From the NCBI GenBank assembly GCA_943370385.1, contig CALRQT020000009.1:62001-126000 (forward strand): 64,000 nucleotides of DNA, read 5' to 3'. This stretch comes from BAIKAL-G1 sp943370385. Lineage in GTDB: Bacteria; Cyanobacteriota; Cyanobacteriia; PCC-6307; Cyanobiaceae. Below, piece by piece: positions 1 to 7,749 of this stretch. The notes beneath the pieces were generated by a model. It saw only the letters and a program-made list of their open reading frames with translations. It ran no database searches and was not told the origin of the DNA. Numbering within the stretch: the first letter of the stretch is position 1; each line of letters starts with the position of its first letter. The translations under genes and the position numbers were made by a program.

Positions 1-524
1 GCCAGCGGGTGCCCTACCTGCAAACCGATGCGGCCGTGAACCCCGGCAACAGCGGTGGCCCCCTGATCAACGACCGGGGCCAGGTGATCGGCATCAACAC
101 GGCGATCCGCAAGGCCCCGGGCGCTGGCCTGAGCTTCGCGATCCCGATCGACCTGGCCCGGGATGTGGCCGCCGAGATCCTGCAGCAGGGTCGTGCTTCC
201 CATCCCTATATCGGCGTGCGTCTGCAGGGGCTCACCCCCGAGCTGGCCCGGGAGGTGAATGCCACCAATGCCGAGTGCCGCCTGCCGGAAACCAATGGCG
301 TGGTGGTGGTGGAGGTGCTGCGGGGCAGCCCGGCGGCCCGGGGCGGCCTGCGCGCCTGCGACCTGATCGAGGCTGTGGCGAACAACCCGGTGAAGAACCC
401 CGCCGACGTGCAGCTAGCCGTGGACCAGGGCCAAATCGGCCAACCGCTCAACCTCAAGGTGCGCCGCGCTGGGCAGAGCCTCACCCTGGAGCTGCGGCCG
501 GCCGAATTGCCTCGCCAAAACTGA
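1..524 (+). CDS. Deg/HtrA-family serine protease, C-terminal part (5' truncated by window)
   Basis: Periplasmic or thylakoid-lumen trypsin-like protease of the Deg/HtrA family, involved in protein quality control. The reading frame is open from the first full codon (base 3), so the gene starts before the window. Only the end of the protease domain is visible: the active-site serine motif GNSGGPL (about residues 15-21 of the fragment), followed by the substrate-pocket strand GLSFAIPI. One PDZ domain fills the rest (about residues 65-165), with the usual GVVVVEVLRGSPAARGGLRA core. The protein ends shortly after this PDZ, as in cyanobacterial HhoA/HhoB/HtrA, which have a single PDZ. Which paralog it is cannot be decided without the N-terminus. 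The next gene begins about 90 bases downstream. Confidence 0.93.
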   Translation, partial: QRVPYLQTDAAVNPGNSGGPLINDRGQVIGINTAIRKAPGAGLSFAIPIDLARDVAAEILQQGRASHPYIGVRLQGLTPELAREVNATNAECRLPETNGVVVVEVLRGSPAARGGLRACDLIEAVANNPVKNPADVQLAVDQGQIGQPLNLKVRRAGQSLTLELRPAELPRQN

Positions 525-616
525 GGGGGCCGTTGGCTCGTCCCGAGCGGCCCCCGGGCGCTGGGCCGCTCGGCTGGGCCGCTCCCAGGGCTGGCGGTCT
601 TAGGGGACGGCGTTGC

Positions 617-1264
617 TTGGTGGTGCTGGCTCGCTGGCCGTCCCCAGGTCGCTGCAAGCGGCGGCTGGCCGCCGGGCTGGGCCCCACGGGGGCCGTCCTG
701 GCGGCCCGGATCCAGGCCCGGTTGCTGGGCCACACCCTGGCCGTGGCCCGTGCGGCCGGCGCTGAGCTGGGCTTTGAACGCGTGCTGGCGGTCGATGGGC
801 TGGGACCGGGCGCCCGGCGGCGCTGGGGCCAGCAGCTGGGGGTCGCCCACCTCTGCGACCAGGGACCGGGCAACTTGGGCCTGCGCATGCAGCGCCAGTG
901 GCAGCGGGCCTTTGGCGCCGGCGCCGAGCAGGTGGTTCTGGTGGGCACGGACCTGCCCGACCTGGCTGGCGCCGATCTGGCGGCGGCCTTTGGGGCCCTC
1001 GATGCCGGGCCGTTGGTGCTGGGGCCAGCCCTCGATGGCGGCTACTGGTTGATCGGTCTTAATCGCGGCGGCTTCCACCAGGCGGGTGCCGCCCTGATGG
1101 CGGGCCAGCCCTGGGGAACGGCCGCGGTGCTGGAGGGCTGCCTGCAGGCCGCCAGGCAGCGGGGGTTGGCGGCCCAGCTGCTGCGTTGCCAAAGCGATCT
1201 CGATCGGCGGGCCGACCTGGCCCCCTGGCTGGATTGTCCTTCCCCGCCCTGGGGGTCCGTGTGA
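617..1264 (+). CDS. TIGR04282-family glycosyltransferase (DUF2064)
   Basis: GT-A-fold nucleotide-sugar transferase of the DUF2064/TIGR04282 type, often found next to a TIGR04283 enzyme as it is here. The N-terminus LVVLARWPSPGRCKRRLA matches the family's phosphate-binding start. VGTDLPDL carries the metal-binding Asp, and LDGGYWLIGL is the diagnostic late motif. The start is uncertain: TTG at 617 (or GTG at 620) lies 9 bases after AGGGGA and directly begins the conserved strand, whereas a TTG at 533 would add an unconserved arginine/proline-rich leader. The product is about 215 residues, a normal size. Its stop overlaps the ATG of the next gene (TGATG), so the two are probably translationally coupled. 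TIGR04282 has been linked to arsenosugar synthesis in some cyanobacteria, but no arsM or arsS is visible here, so the substrate is unknown. Confidence 0.82.
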   Translation: MVVLARWPSPGRCKRRLAAGLGPTGAVLAARIQARLLGHTLAVARAAGAELGFERVLAVDGLGPGARRRWGQQLGVAHLCDQGPGNLGLRMQRQWQRAFGAGAEQVVLVGTDLPDLAGADLAAAFGALDAGPLVLGPALDGGYWLIGLNRGGFHQAGAALMAGQPWGTAAVLEGCLQAARQRGLAAQLLRCQSDLDRRADLAPWLDCPSPPWGSV

Positions 1265-2112
1265 TGGCAAGGGATGGGCGAGGGCCTAGCGATCGGCCAG
1301 GGACAAATCGAGGGCCAGGCCCTGGCGGTAGCCGCCCCCAGCCGCGCTTGCCGTCCCTGCCGCCCCTGGCCGTGGTGATTCCGACCCTGAATGAGGCGGC
1401 CCACCTGCCCCTGGTGCTCGCCCAGCTGGCGGCGATGCCAGCTCTGGTCGGCGAGGTGCTGGTGGTGGATGGGGGCAGCCGCGATGGCACCGGGGCGATC
1501 GCCCGCCTGGCGGGCGCTCGGGTGACGGCGATCCCAGGTGGCCGGGGCGCCCAGCTGGCCCTCGGTGCCGGCCAAACCACGGCCCCCTGGCTTCTGTTTC
1601 TCCATGGCGACACCCGCCTGCCGCCGGCCTGGGCCGCTGCCGTGACCAGGGCCCTGGCCTCGCCGCCGGCGGGCTGGTATTTCCAGCTTCAGATCGAGGG
1701 GGCCGGCCTGGGGCTGACCCTGTTGCAGGTGGGTGTTGCCCTGCGCAGCCGCTGGCTGCAACGCCCCTACGGCGACCAGGGCCTGCTGGTGCGCCGCGAC
1801 GATTACCTGGCCGCCGGCGGCTTCCGGCCCCTGCCCCTGATGGAGGACCTGGATCTGGTGGAACGGCTCGCCGGCCGGCTGCGCCTGCGCTGCCTGGGGC
1901 CGGGCCTGCTGGTGGCCGGCCGCCGCTGGCGGCGCCTGGGCCTTTGGGGCTGCCTCTGGCAGAACTGGCGCCTGCGTCGGGCCTGGCGCCGGGGGGTGGG
2001 CGCCGAGGCGTTGGCCCAGCGCTACTACGGCCCAGCAACGAACGACATCAAAAAGGCCGCATCAAAAAGGCCGGATCCAGCATTCGCTGATCCGGCCCGA
2101 AATTGGCGCTGA
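1264..2112 (+). CDS. TIGR04283-family glycosyltransferase (GT2)
   Basis: Family 2 glycosyltransferase of the TIGR04283 type, 282 residues. Visible motifs in order are VVIPTLNEA (residues 37-45), VVDGGSRDGT with the nucleotide-binding Asp (about 69), HGDTRLP (114-120, the DxD-like metal site) and MEDLDLVERL (193-202, the catalytic ED pair). The first 35 residues are Pro/Gly/Arg-rich and not part of the fold. An internal start close to residue 35 is possible, but the ATG at 1264 overlapping the previous stop is the simplest choice. It lacks the long hydrophobic C-terminus of membrane synthases, so it probably acts in the cytosol. The last codons run through the inverted repeat that serves as terminator for the facing glnA gene. 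Acceptor and product are unknown. Confidence 0.84.
   Translation: MARDGRGPSDRPGTNRGPGPGGSRPQPRLPSLPPLAVVIPTLNEAAHLPLVLAQLAAMPALVGEVLVVDGGSRDGTGAIARLAGARVTAIPGGRGAQLALGAGQTTAPWLLFLHGDTRLPPAWAAAVTRALASPPAGWYFQLQIEGAGLGLTLLQVGVALRSRWLQRPYGDQGLLVRRDDYLAAGGFRPLPLMEDLDLVERLAGRLRLRCLGPGLLVAGRRWRRLGLWGCLWQNWRLRRAWRRGVGAEALAQRYYGPATNDIKKAASKRPDPAFADPARNWR
2064..2097 (-). terminator. Rho-independent terminator of glnA
   Basis: On the minus strand a GC-rich hairpin is followed directly by a run of T. The arms are GGCCGGATC(c)AGC at 2069-2081 and GCTGATCCGGCC at 2086-2097, with a 4-base loop and one bulged base. Five A on the plus strand at 2064-2068 become TTTTT after the hairpin in glnA mRNA, and a second A run follows at 2050-2054. 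The structure lies about 43 bases past the glnA stop and inside the last codons of the facing glycosyltransferase gene. Confidence 0.85.
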
Positions 2113-2139
2113 TGGAACTCCTAAATAGGGCCTAAATGA

Positions 2140-3558
2140 TCAGGCGTCGTAGTACATGCTGAACTCGTGGGGGTGGGGCCGCTGGCGCAGTTGCTGCACC
2201 TCCTCATACTTGATGGCGATCCAGTTGCTGATGAAGTCTTCGGTGAAGACGCCACCGGCCAGCAGGTAGTCCTTGTCGGCATCGAGGGCTTCGAGGGCGC
2301 CGTTGAGGGAGGCCGGCACCGTGGAGATCTTGGCCAGTTCCTCCGGTGAGAGGTCGAACAGGTCGACGTCGGTGCCATCACCGGGATCGATCTGGTTCTT
2401 GATGCCATCGAGGCCGGCCATCAACATCGCCGCAAAGGAGATGTAGGGGTTGGCCAGGGCATCGCCGGAGCGGAACTCCAGGCGCTTGGCCTTGGGGCTC
2501 GGGCCGGTGAGGGGGATGCGCACGGCGGCCGAGCGGTTGCCCTGGGAATACACCAGGTTCACGGGCGCTTCAAAGCCAGGCACCAGGCGCTTGTAGCTGT
2601 TGGTGGTGGGGTTGGTGAAGGCCAGGAAGGAGGGGGCGTGCTTGAGCAGGCCACCGATATACCAGCGGGCCGTTTGCGACAGGTTGGCGTAGGTGCCTTC
2701 GCCGAAGAAGAGGGGCTGGCCGGCCTTCCAGAGGCTTTGGTGCACGTGCATGCCGCTGCCGTTGTCGGAGAACACCGGCTTGGGCATGAAGGTGGCGGTT
2801 TTGCCGTATTTGCGCGCCACGTTGCGCACCACGTACTTGTAAATCATCACGTTGTCGGCCGCGCTGATCAGCTCGGCAAACTTCATGCCCAGTTCGTGCT
2901 GGGCGGTGGCCACTTCGTGGTGCTGCTTCTCGATCGGCACCCCCAACGAGGCCATGGTCAGCAGCATTTCGCTGCGCATGTCCTGGAGGGTGTCGTTGGG
3001 GGCAACGGGGAAATAGCCTTCCTTCAGTTGGATCTTGTAGGCGAGGTTGCCGCCTTCTTCGAGGCGGGCCGTATTCCAAGGGGCCTCGATCGAATCGACG
3101 CTGTAGAAGCTGCTACCCGGGCTGGAGTTGTAGCGAACGTCGTCAAAGACGAAGAACTCGGGCTCCGGACCGAAGAAGGCCGTATCGGCCAGGCCGGTGG
3201 AATTGAGGTAGTTGAGGGCTTTTTGGGCCAGGGCCCGGGGGCAGCGGCCGTAGGGCTGGCCGCTGCGGGGCTCCTGGATCGAGCAGATCAGGCTGAGGGT
3301 TTTGTGGCTGTAAAAGGGGTCGATCCAGGCGGTGTCCGGGTCCGGCACCATCGCCATGTCCGACTCGTTGATCGCCTTCCAGCCGCGGATTGAGGAGCCA
3401 TCAAAGGCCAGCCCTTCCGTGAAGCTCTCCTCCTCCACCAGATCGGTGTGGACCGTGAGGTGCTGCCACTTGCCGTGCAGATCAGCGAACTTCAGGTCGA
3501 TCAGTTCGATGCCCTCGTCCTTGATCAGGCGAAGGACGTCCTGGGCTGTTTTGGCCAT
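2140..3558 (-). CDS. glnA: Glutamine synthetase type I (GSI-beta-like, cyanobacterial)
   Basis: Glutamine synthetase, ATP-dependent amidation of glutamate with ammonium; the entry step of nitrogen assimilation and a cytosolic dodecamer. It has 472 residues, the usual length. The ATG at 3558 (MAKTAQDVLRLIKDEG) is chosen over an upstream in-frame start that would add 32 unconserved residues and include promoter DNA. Conserved stretches visible are the N-terminal beta-grasp domain, AFDGSSIRGW, HELGMKFAE, GSGMHVHQSL and the late RSAAVRIP active-site segment. The loop that carries the adenylylated tyrosine in enterobacteria (NLYDLPPEE) reads DLFDLSPEE here, so the target Tyr is Phe. This fits the known control of cyanobacterial GS by small inactivating factors instead of adenylylation. 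Transcription is likely NtcA-dependent (site at 3648-3661). Confidence 0.98.
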   Translation of the reverse strand: MAKTAQDVLRLIKDEGIELIDLKFADLHGKWQHLTVHTDLVEEESFTEGLAFDGSSIRGWKAINESDMAMVPDPDTAWIDPFYSHKTLSLICSIQEPRSGQPYGRCPRALAQKALNYLNSTGLADTAFFGPEPEFFVFDDVRYNSSPGSSFYSVDSIEAPWNTARLEEGGNLAYKIQLKEGYFPVAPNDTLQDMRSEMLLTMASLGVPIEKQHHEVATAQHELGMKFAELISAADNVMIYKYVVRNVARKYGKTATFMPKPVFSDNGSGMHVHQSLWKAGQPLFFGEGTYANLSQTARWYIGGLLKHAPSFLAFTNPTTNSYKRLVPGFEAPVNLVYSQGNRSAAVRIPLTGPSPKAKRLEFRSGDALANPYISFAAMLMAGLDGIKNQIDPGDGTDVDLFDLSPEELAKISTVPASLNGALEALDADKDYLLAGGVFTEDFISNWIAIKYEEVQQLRQRPHPHEFSMYYDA

Positions 3559-3618
3559 GACGGGGGGATCTGGGGGGAACGGGGTCGGACTGGGATGCCG
3601 ACCATGCGGCAACAAAGG

Positions 3619-3661
3619 AACGTACGGAGCGCAGCCCGGCATGTTTTGTATCAACCGCTAC
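3619..3661 (-). promoter_or_regulatory. NtcA-activated (class II) promoter of glnA
   Basis: The palindrome GTA-N8-TAC at 3648-3661 (GTATCAACCGCTAC on the plus strand) is a perfect match to the NtcA consensus. Reading toward glnA, exactly 23 bases separate it from TACGTT at 3624-3619, a match to the TAN3T -10 box. NtcA sites in class II cyanobacterial promoters replace the -35 element at 22-23 bases from the -10, which is the geometry seen here. The predicted transcript would start near 3612 and leave an untranslated leader of about 50 bases, too short for a large riboswitch. Confidence 0.88.
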
Positions 3662-3841
3662 CAACTGGTCGCCCTGGGGGCGGGGCTGGGCCGGCTCGAC
3701 GCGGGCTGGCGGGCCGGCGGGCCCGGCCAAAGCGAGGTTGCGTAACCGTTTCTGTCAACTTCGCCAGAACCAGCGCCTGGCAAGGGATCTGGGCGATTGC
3801 AGATGCTACGTTCCGCCTAGGTGCGTCGAAATTTCACCGCC

Positions 3842-4360
3842 ATGCGCGATGCCATCACCGGCCTGATCGGTCGCTACGACCAGTTGGGGCGCTATCTCGA
3901 TCGGTCCGCCATCGATCGCATCTCCACCTATTACGACGAGTCGGCCGTGCGCCTGGCCGCCGTGGAGCTGATCAACCGGGAGGCCGCTGAGATCGTGCGT
4001 GAGGCCAGCCAGCGCCTCTGGCAGGCCGATCCGGAGCTGCTGCTACCCGGCGGCAATGCCTACACCACCCGCCGCTGGGCCGCCTGCCTGCGGGACATGG
4101 ATTACTTCCTGCGTTACGCCAGCTATGCCCTGGTGGCCGATGACGCCACGATCCTCAATGAGCGGGTGCTCAACGGGCTGGATGACACCTATAAGAGCCT
4201 GGGCGTGCCCACGGGCCCCACGGTGCGCAGCATTGCCCTGATGGCCGATGTGGTGTGTGAGCAACTGACCGATGCGGGCATCGGCCCGGTGGCCATCGTG
4301 CGAGTGCCGTTTGAGCACCTCTGCCGCGGTCTGGCCGACACCAACGTGCGCGCCCGCTGA
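3842..4360 (+). CDS. apcF: Allophycocyanin beta-18 subunit (phycobilisome core)
   Basis: Beta-type allophycocyanin subunit of the phycobilisome core, which binds phycocyanobilin and helps form the terminal emitter. It has 172 residues beginning MRDAITGLIGRYDQLGRYLD, the characteristic ApcF start. The ATG at 3842 is preferred over an in-frame GTG at 3821. Cys82 in AACLRDMDYF is the bilin attachment site, and Asn72 in PGGNAYTTRR is the position methylated in beta-phycobiliproteins. As in many cyanobacteria, apcF stands alone, away from apcAB. It is divergent from glnA across 283 bases. A TACGTT hexamer at 3807-3812, about 30 bases upstream of the ATG, is a candidate -10 without a convincing -35. 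The chromophore would be made by PcyA, encoded at 16.1-16.9 kb. Confidence 0.95.
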   Translation: MRDAITGLIGRYDQLGRYLDRSAIDRISTYYDESAVRLAAVELINREAAEIVREASQRLWQADPELLLPGGNAYTTRRWAACLRDMDYFLRYASYALVADDATILNERVLNGLDDTYKSLGVPTGPTVRSIALMADVVCEQLTDAGIGPVAIVRVPFEHLCRGLADTNVRAR

Positions 4361-4406
4361 AGATCCCCGCCAGGTCTGACTGGCGCCTGCTTGTTTGTTT
4401 CGTTCC

Positions 4407-4425
4407 CCTGGGCCCCAGGCCCAGG
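4407..4425 (+). terminator. Possible apcF terminator hairpin in the 242-base gap before the aminotransferase
   Basis: CCTGGGCC (4407-4414) and GGCCCAGG (4418-4425) form a perfect 8-bp stem with a 3-base loop, 46 bases after the apcF stop. It is followed by a weak T-containing tail (acgctttc). A second perfect inverted repeat, GGGGCCC at 4522-4528 and GGGCCCC at 4540-4546, lies further on in the same gap. Neither has a real T run, so termination is only suggested. No ORF or RNA gene was seen in 4361-4602. Confidence 0.4.
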
Positions 4426-4602
4426 ACGCTTTCACCCTTCATCCCAAGCCAGGTCCTTCGGGACGCTGGGTGGCATCGCTTTCGGGGCCTGGTTGGTTCC
4501 CTAACGATTCCCCATCCGATTGGGGCCCCTAGGGCTGCAGGGCCCCAGCCCCCGAGCCGCCGGCTGCTTAGGCTCCCTTCCATCGATTGACCATCTCCGG
4601 AT

Positions 4603-5802
4603 TTGGCCCCCACCGCTTCCCCTATCCCCGTGAGTGATCGCCATCGCCTCTCCCTTGGGCCGATCGCGACCCCGGATCGACTGTTACTGGGTCCCGGTCC
4701 CTCCAATGCCCATCCCACCGTGCTGGAGGCCCTCTCCCGCATGCCGATTGGCCACCTGGATCCCCTCTACATCGAGCTGATGGGGGAGGTGCAGGAGCTG
4801 CTTCGCTACGTCTGGCAGACCGATAACCGCCTCACGATTCCGATGAGCGGCACGGGCAGTGCGGCCATGGAAGCCACGATCGCCAACATGGTCGAACCGG
4901 GCGACAGCGTGCTGGTGGCGATCAAGGGCTACTTCGGCCTGCGCCTCGCCGATATGGCCGGTCGCTACCGGGCCGAGGTGCACACGATCGAGAAGCCCTG
5001 GGGCGAAGCCTTCAGCCTCGAGGAGATCGAAGCCGGCCTGAAGCAGTACCAGCCCAAGGTGCTGGCCCTGGTCCATGCCGAAACCTCCACCGGCGTTCTC
5101 CAGCCCATGGAGGGCATCGGCGATCTCTGTCAGAAGTACGACTGCCTGCTGCTGCTAGACACAGTGACCTCGTTGGGGGCCGTGCCCCTGAAGCTGGACG
5201 AGTGGAAGGTGGATCTGGCCTACAGCTGCAGCCAGAAGGGCCTCAGCTGCCCGCCGGGCCTGGGTCCCTTCACCATGGGCCCCCGGGCCGAGGCCAAGCT
5301 CAACGCCCGCACCGGCAAGGTGCCCAACTGGTACCTGGATGTGAGCCTGCTCAACCAGTACTGGGGCAGCAACCGGGTGTATCACCACACGGCGCCAGTG
5401 AACATGAACTTCGGCATGCGCGAGGCCCTGCGCCTGCTGGCCGAGGAGGGCATCGAAAACGCCTGGGCGCGCCACCGCAGCAATTCCGAGCGCCTCTGGG
5501 CTGGCCTCGAATCCCTGGGCCTGGAGCTGCATGTGCCCCTGGAGCGCCGCCTCCCCACCCTCACCACCGTGCGCATCCCCGAAGGAGTGGATGGCAAGGC
5601 CTTCAGCCAACACTTGCTCAACAAGCACGGCATTGAGGTCGGTGGTGGCCTCGGTGCCCTGGCGGGCCAGGTCTGGCGGGTGGGCCTGATGGGCCACAAC
5701 AGCCGCAGCGAAAACGTTGACCTGCTGCTCAACCTGTTGGACCAGGAGCTGCCGGCCTTCCGTAACCAGGCTTCGGCCGTGCCTGTTGGCGCCGCCGTCT
5801 GA
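4603..5802 (+). CDS. Alanine/serine-glyoxylate aminotransferase (AGXT family, PLP class V)
   Basis: Pyridoxal-phosphate aminotransferase that converts glyoxylate to glycine with alanine or serine as donor, a photorespiratory role that fits the glycolate-oxidase-like gene at 39 kb. It has 399 residues from a TTG at 4603; a GTG at 4630 is an alternative, and the conserved part starts at LLLGPGPSNAHP (residues 27-38). Further motifs are MSGTGSAAMEA (cofactor phosphate region), HAETSTGVLQP, LLLLDTVTSLG with the PLP-pyridine Asp, and SCSQKGLSCPPGLG with the Schiff-base lysine (about residue 212). Amino-donor preference cannot be read from the sequence. The last 74 bases overlap the end of the converging tadA gene. 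Confidence 0.9.
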   Translation: MAPTASPIPVSDRHRLSLGPIATPDRLLLGPGPSNAHPTVLEALSRMPIGHLDPLYIELMGEVQELLRYVWQTDNRLTIPMSGTGSAAMEATIANMVEPGDSVLVAIKGYFGLRLADMAGRYRAEVHTIEKPWGEAFSLEEIEAGLKQYQPKVLALVHAETSTGVLQPMEGIGDLCQKYDCLLLLDTVTSLGAVPLKLDEWKVDLAYSCSQKGLSCPPGLGPFTMGPRAEAKLNARTGKVPNWYLDVSLLNQYWGSNRVYHHTAPVNMNFGMREALRLLAEEGIENAWARHRSNSERLWAGLESLGLELHVPLERRLPTLTTVRIPEGVDGKAFSQHLLNKHGIEVGGGLGALAGQVWRVGLMGHNSRSENVDLLLNLLDQELPAFRNQASAVPVGAAV

Positions 5803-6301
5803 ACCAACGCTCCAGCTGCTCCTTAGCGGCCTGGGCCCCGATGCCGCCCACCACCTCCATGGAGTGATGGGCGCTGGCATCGATGGCCAGGTTGAGGCAG
5901 CCCCCTAGGGCGCCCCGCTTCGGATCGCCGGCAGCAAACACCACCCGGCCCATGCGGGCCTGGACCAGGGCGCCGGCGCACATCGGGCAGGGCTCCAGGG
6001 TCACCAGCAGGCTGCAGCCGTTGAAGCGCCAGTCCTGGCGCAGCCGGGCCGCCTGGCTCAGGGCCTGCAATTCGGCATGGCCGAGGGGATCGTGGTCCCG
6101 TTCGCGCCGATTCACCCCCCAGCCGATCGCCCGTCCGGATTCGTCGAGCACCACCGCTGCCACGGGGATTTCGCCCTCGTCTCCCAGGCGTTCCGCCCGG
6201 CGCAGCAGCCGCGCCATCCAAAAGGTGTCTGGGCCCGGCCGGGCCATCGCAGGGGCTGCGGGGGCTGGGGCCATCTTCCCGCTTCGGGGGGCACCGGCCA
6301 C
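5729..6301 (-). CDS. tadA: tRNA-specific adenosine deaminase
   Basis: Zinc enzyme that deaminates the wobble adenosine of tRNA-Arg(ACG) to inosine. The hallmark cytidine/adenosine deaminase motifs are present: HAE (about residues 75-77, first zinc ligand and proton shuttle) and PCPMCAGAL (104-112, the two cysteine ligands). The annotated start is GTG at 6301; ATG codons at 6274 and later would remove an Ala/Pro-rich leader, and the fold itself begins near FWMARLLRRAE. The C-terminus is basic (RWFRRRRQQ) and extended. Its final 74 bases run antisense into the 3' end of the converging aminotransferase gene, an unusually long tail-to-tail overlap. The divergent decarboxylase gene starts only 9 bases from its start. 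Confidence 0.93.
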   Translation of the reverse strand: MAGAPRSGKMAPAPAAPAMARPGPDTFWMARLLRRAERLGDEGEIPVAAVVLDESGRAIGWGVNRRERDHDPLGHAELQALSQAARLRQDWRFNGCSLLVTLEPCPMCAGALVQARMGRVVFAAGDPKRGALGGCLNLAIDASAHHSMEVVGGIGAQAAKEQLERWFRRRRQQARPKPGYGRPAAPGPTG

Positions 6302-6309
6302 ACGGGAGG

Positions 6310-7749
6310 ATGGGGCTCCCCCACCGGACCCGCTTGGCTCCTGCCCCCCAGATCGCCTCCCTGCTGCCCGTGCCGGCCTTCCCGGATCCCGCCAGCCTGG
6401 ATCCCGCCCTGGGCGCCTTTCTGCACCAGGCCAGTGACCAACTCTGCCAGTGGTGGGCGACGGCGTCCGAGCGCTCGCCCCTGCCGCCCCTGAGCGTGTT
6501 GCCGGAGGTGGCTCCTGGCCCCCAGGGGTTGGCGCCGGCCCAATTATTGGCGGAGCTGCAGCAGGTCATGGAGGGGGCCTACAACCCCTGCCATCCCGGC
6601 GCCCTGGCCCACCTGGATCCGCCACCCCTCACCGCCTCGGTGGTGGCGGAACTGGTCTGCGCCGGCCTCAACAACAACCTGCTGGCCGAGGAACTGGCCC
6701 CGAGCCTGTCGCGCCTCGAGCGCCAGCTCACCGGCTGGATGGCGGCAGCCCTGGGCCTGGGCGCCGGGGCGGGCGGGGTGCTGGCCAGTGGCGGCAGCCT
6801 GAGCAATTTGATGGCCCTGGTGGTGGCCCGCCAACGGGCCGGCTTGGCCGGGCACCAGGGGGCCCTGGTGTTGGGCAGCGTTGATGCCCATGTGTCCCTT
6901 GGCAAGGCCCTGGCCGTGATGGGTCTGCCACCGGAGGCCCTACGGCCCCTGCCGGTGGATGGGGCGGGCCGCCTGCTGCCGGCCGCCCTGGAGGAAGCCC
7001 TGGCGGAGGCCCGCCGCCAGGGCCAGCCCGTGTTGGCGGTGGTGGCAACGGCCGGCACCACGGTGCGGGGGGCGGTGGACCCCCTTGAGGCGATGGCGGC
7101 CCTCTGCCGCGCCCAGGGTGTTTGGCTGCATGTGGATGGGGCGATCGGCGCCGTCTGCGGTCTCACCGAGGGCCATCGCCAGCGGGTGGCGGGCCTGGGC
7201 CTGGCCGATTCGATCACGGTCAATCCCCAGAAGCTGCTCGGGATCACCAAGACCTCCTCCCTGTTGCTGCTGGCGGAGCCCGAGCGGCTGGGTGCCTGTT
7301 TCGGCACCGGCCTGCCCTACATGGAGGCCAGCTGGGGCGGCGGCCATGGCGGCGAATGGGGCCTGCAGGGCACCCGGGCCGCCGAGGTGCTCAAGCTCTG
7401 GCTGGGCCTGCGCCAGCTAGGACTGGCCGGCATTGAGGCCGTGGTTGATGGCGCCATCGGCCGGCGCCGCTACCTGCAACGGCAGCTGGAGCCCCTGGGC
7501 CTCGACCTCTGTGGCGGACCCTTGCACTTGCTCGCCTTCACCCCGGCGGGAGCCTCCCCCAGCCAGGCGGAAGCCTGGTCGGCCCAGACGCGCCAACGGC
7601 TGCTCGAGGGCCAGCTGATGCTTTCGCGTCCCCTCTATGGCGGCCGCCACCACCTCAAGGCGGTGCTGGGCAATCCATACACCACCAACGCCCACCTCGA
7701 CCAGTTGGCCGATCTGGTGGCCCAATCCCTGCGCGATCAGCAGCCATGA
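6310..7749 (+). CDS. Group II PLP-dependent decarboxylase (amino-acid decarboxylase)
   Basis: Decarboxylase of the glutamate/aspartate/aromatic-amino-acid/diaminobutyrate group II family, 479 residues. Visible features are the cofactor-binding stretch VLASGGSLSNLMALVVAR (about 157-174), ATAGTTVRGAVDP, HVDGA (274-278, Asp pairing with the PLP nitrogen) and the Schiff-base lysine in TVNPQKLLGI (about residue 308; more usual is NPHK). The N-terminal segment YNPCHPGALAHLDPPPL corresponds to the family's substrate-side loop. Substrate specificity cannot be assigned by eye; aspartate (giving beta-alanine) or diaminobutyrate are candidates. The start at ATG 6310 is the first in frame. The stop overlaps the ATG of the next small gene (ATGA), which suggests co-translation. 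Confidence 0.85.
   Translation: MGLPHRTRLAPAPQIASLLPVPAFPDPASLDPALGAFLHQASDQLCQWWATASERSPLPPLSVLPEVAPGPQGLAPAQLLAELQQVMEGAYNPCHPGALAHLDPPPLTASVVAELVCAGLNNNLLAEELAPSLSRLERQLTGWMAAALGLGAGAGGVLASGGSLSNLMALVVARQRAGLAGHQGALVLGSVDAHVSLGKALAVMGLPPEALRPLPVDGAGRLLPAALEEALAEARRQGQPVLAVVATAGTTVRGAVDPLEAMAALCRAQGVWLHVDGAIGAVCGLTEGHRQRVAGLGLADSITVNPQKLLGITKTSSLLLLAEPERLGACFGTGLPYMEASWGGGHGGEWGLQGTRAAEVLKLWLGLRQLGLAGIEAVVDGAIGRRRYLQRQLEPLGLDLCGGPLHLLAFTPAGASPSQAEAWSAQTRQRLLEGQLMLSRPLYGGRHHLKAVLGNPYTTNAHLDQLADLVAQSLRDQQP

Noticed and set aside
206..1270. Long minus-strand open frame opposite the glycosyltransferase (354 codons)
   Set aside because: Product is Pro/Arg/Gln-rich without a fold. It is antisense to a recognised gene, and such frames are common in GC-rich DNA.
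2638..3393. Plus-strand open frame (251 codons) opposite glnA
   Set aside because: Antisense shadow of a highly conserved gene; the composition is dictated by glnA codons and no motif is present.
3558..3612. Glutamine (glnA-type) riboswitch in the glnA leader
   Set aside because: The NtcA promoter predicts a leader of only about 50 bases, and no riboswitch structure was seen.
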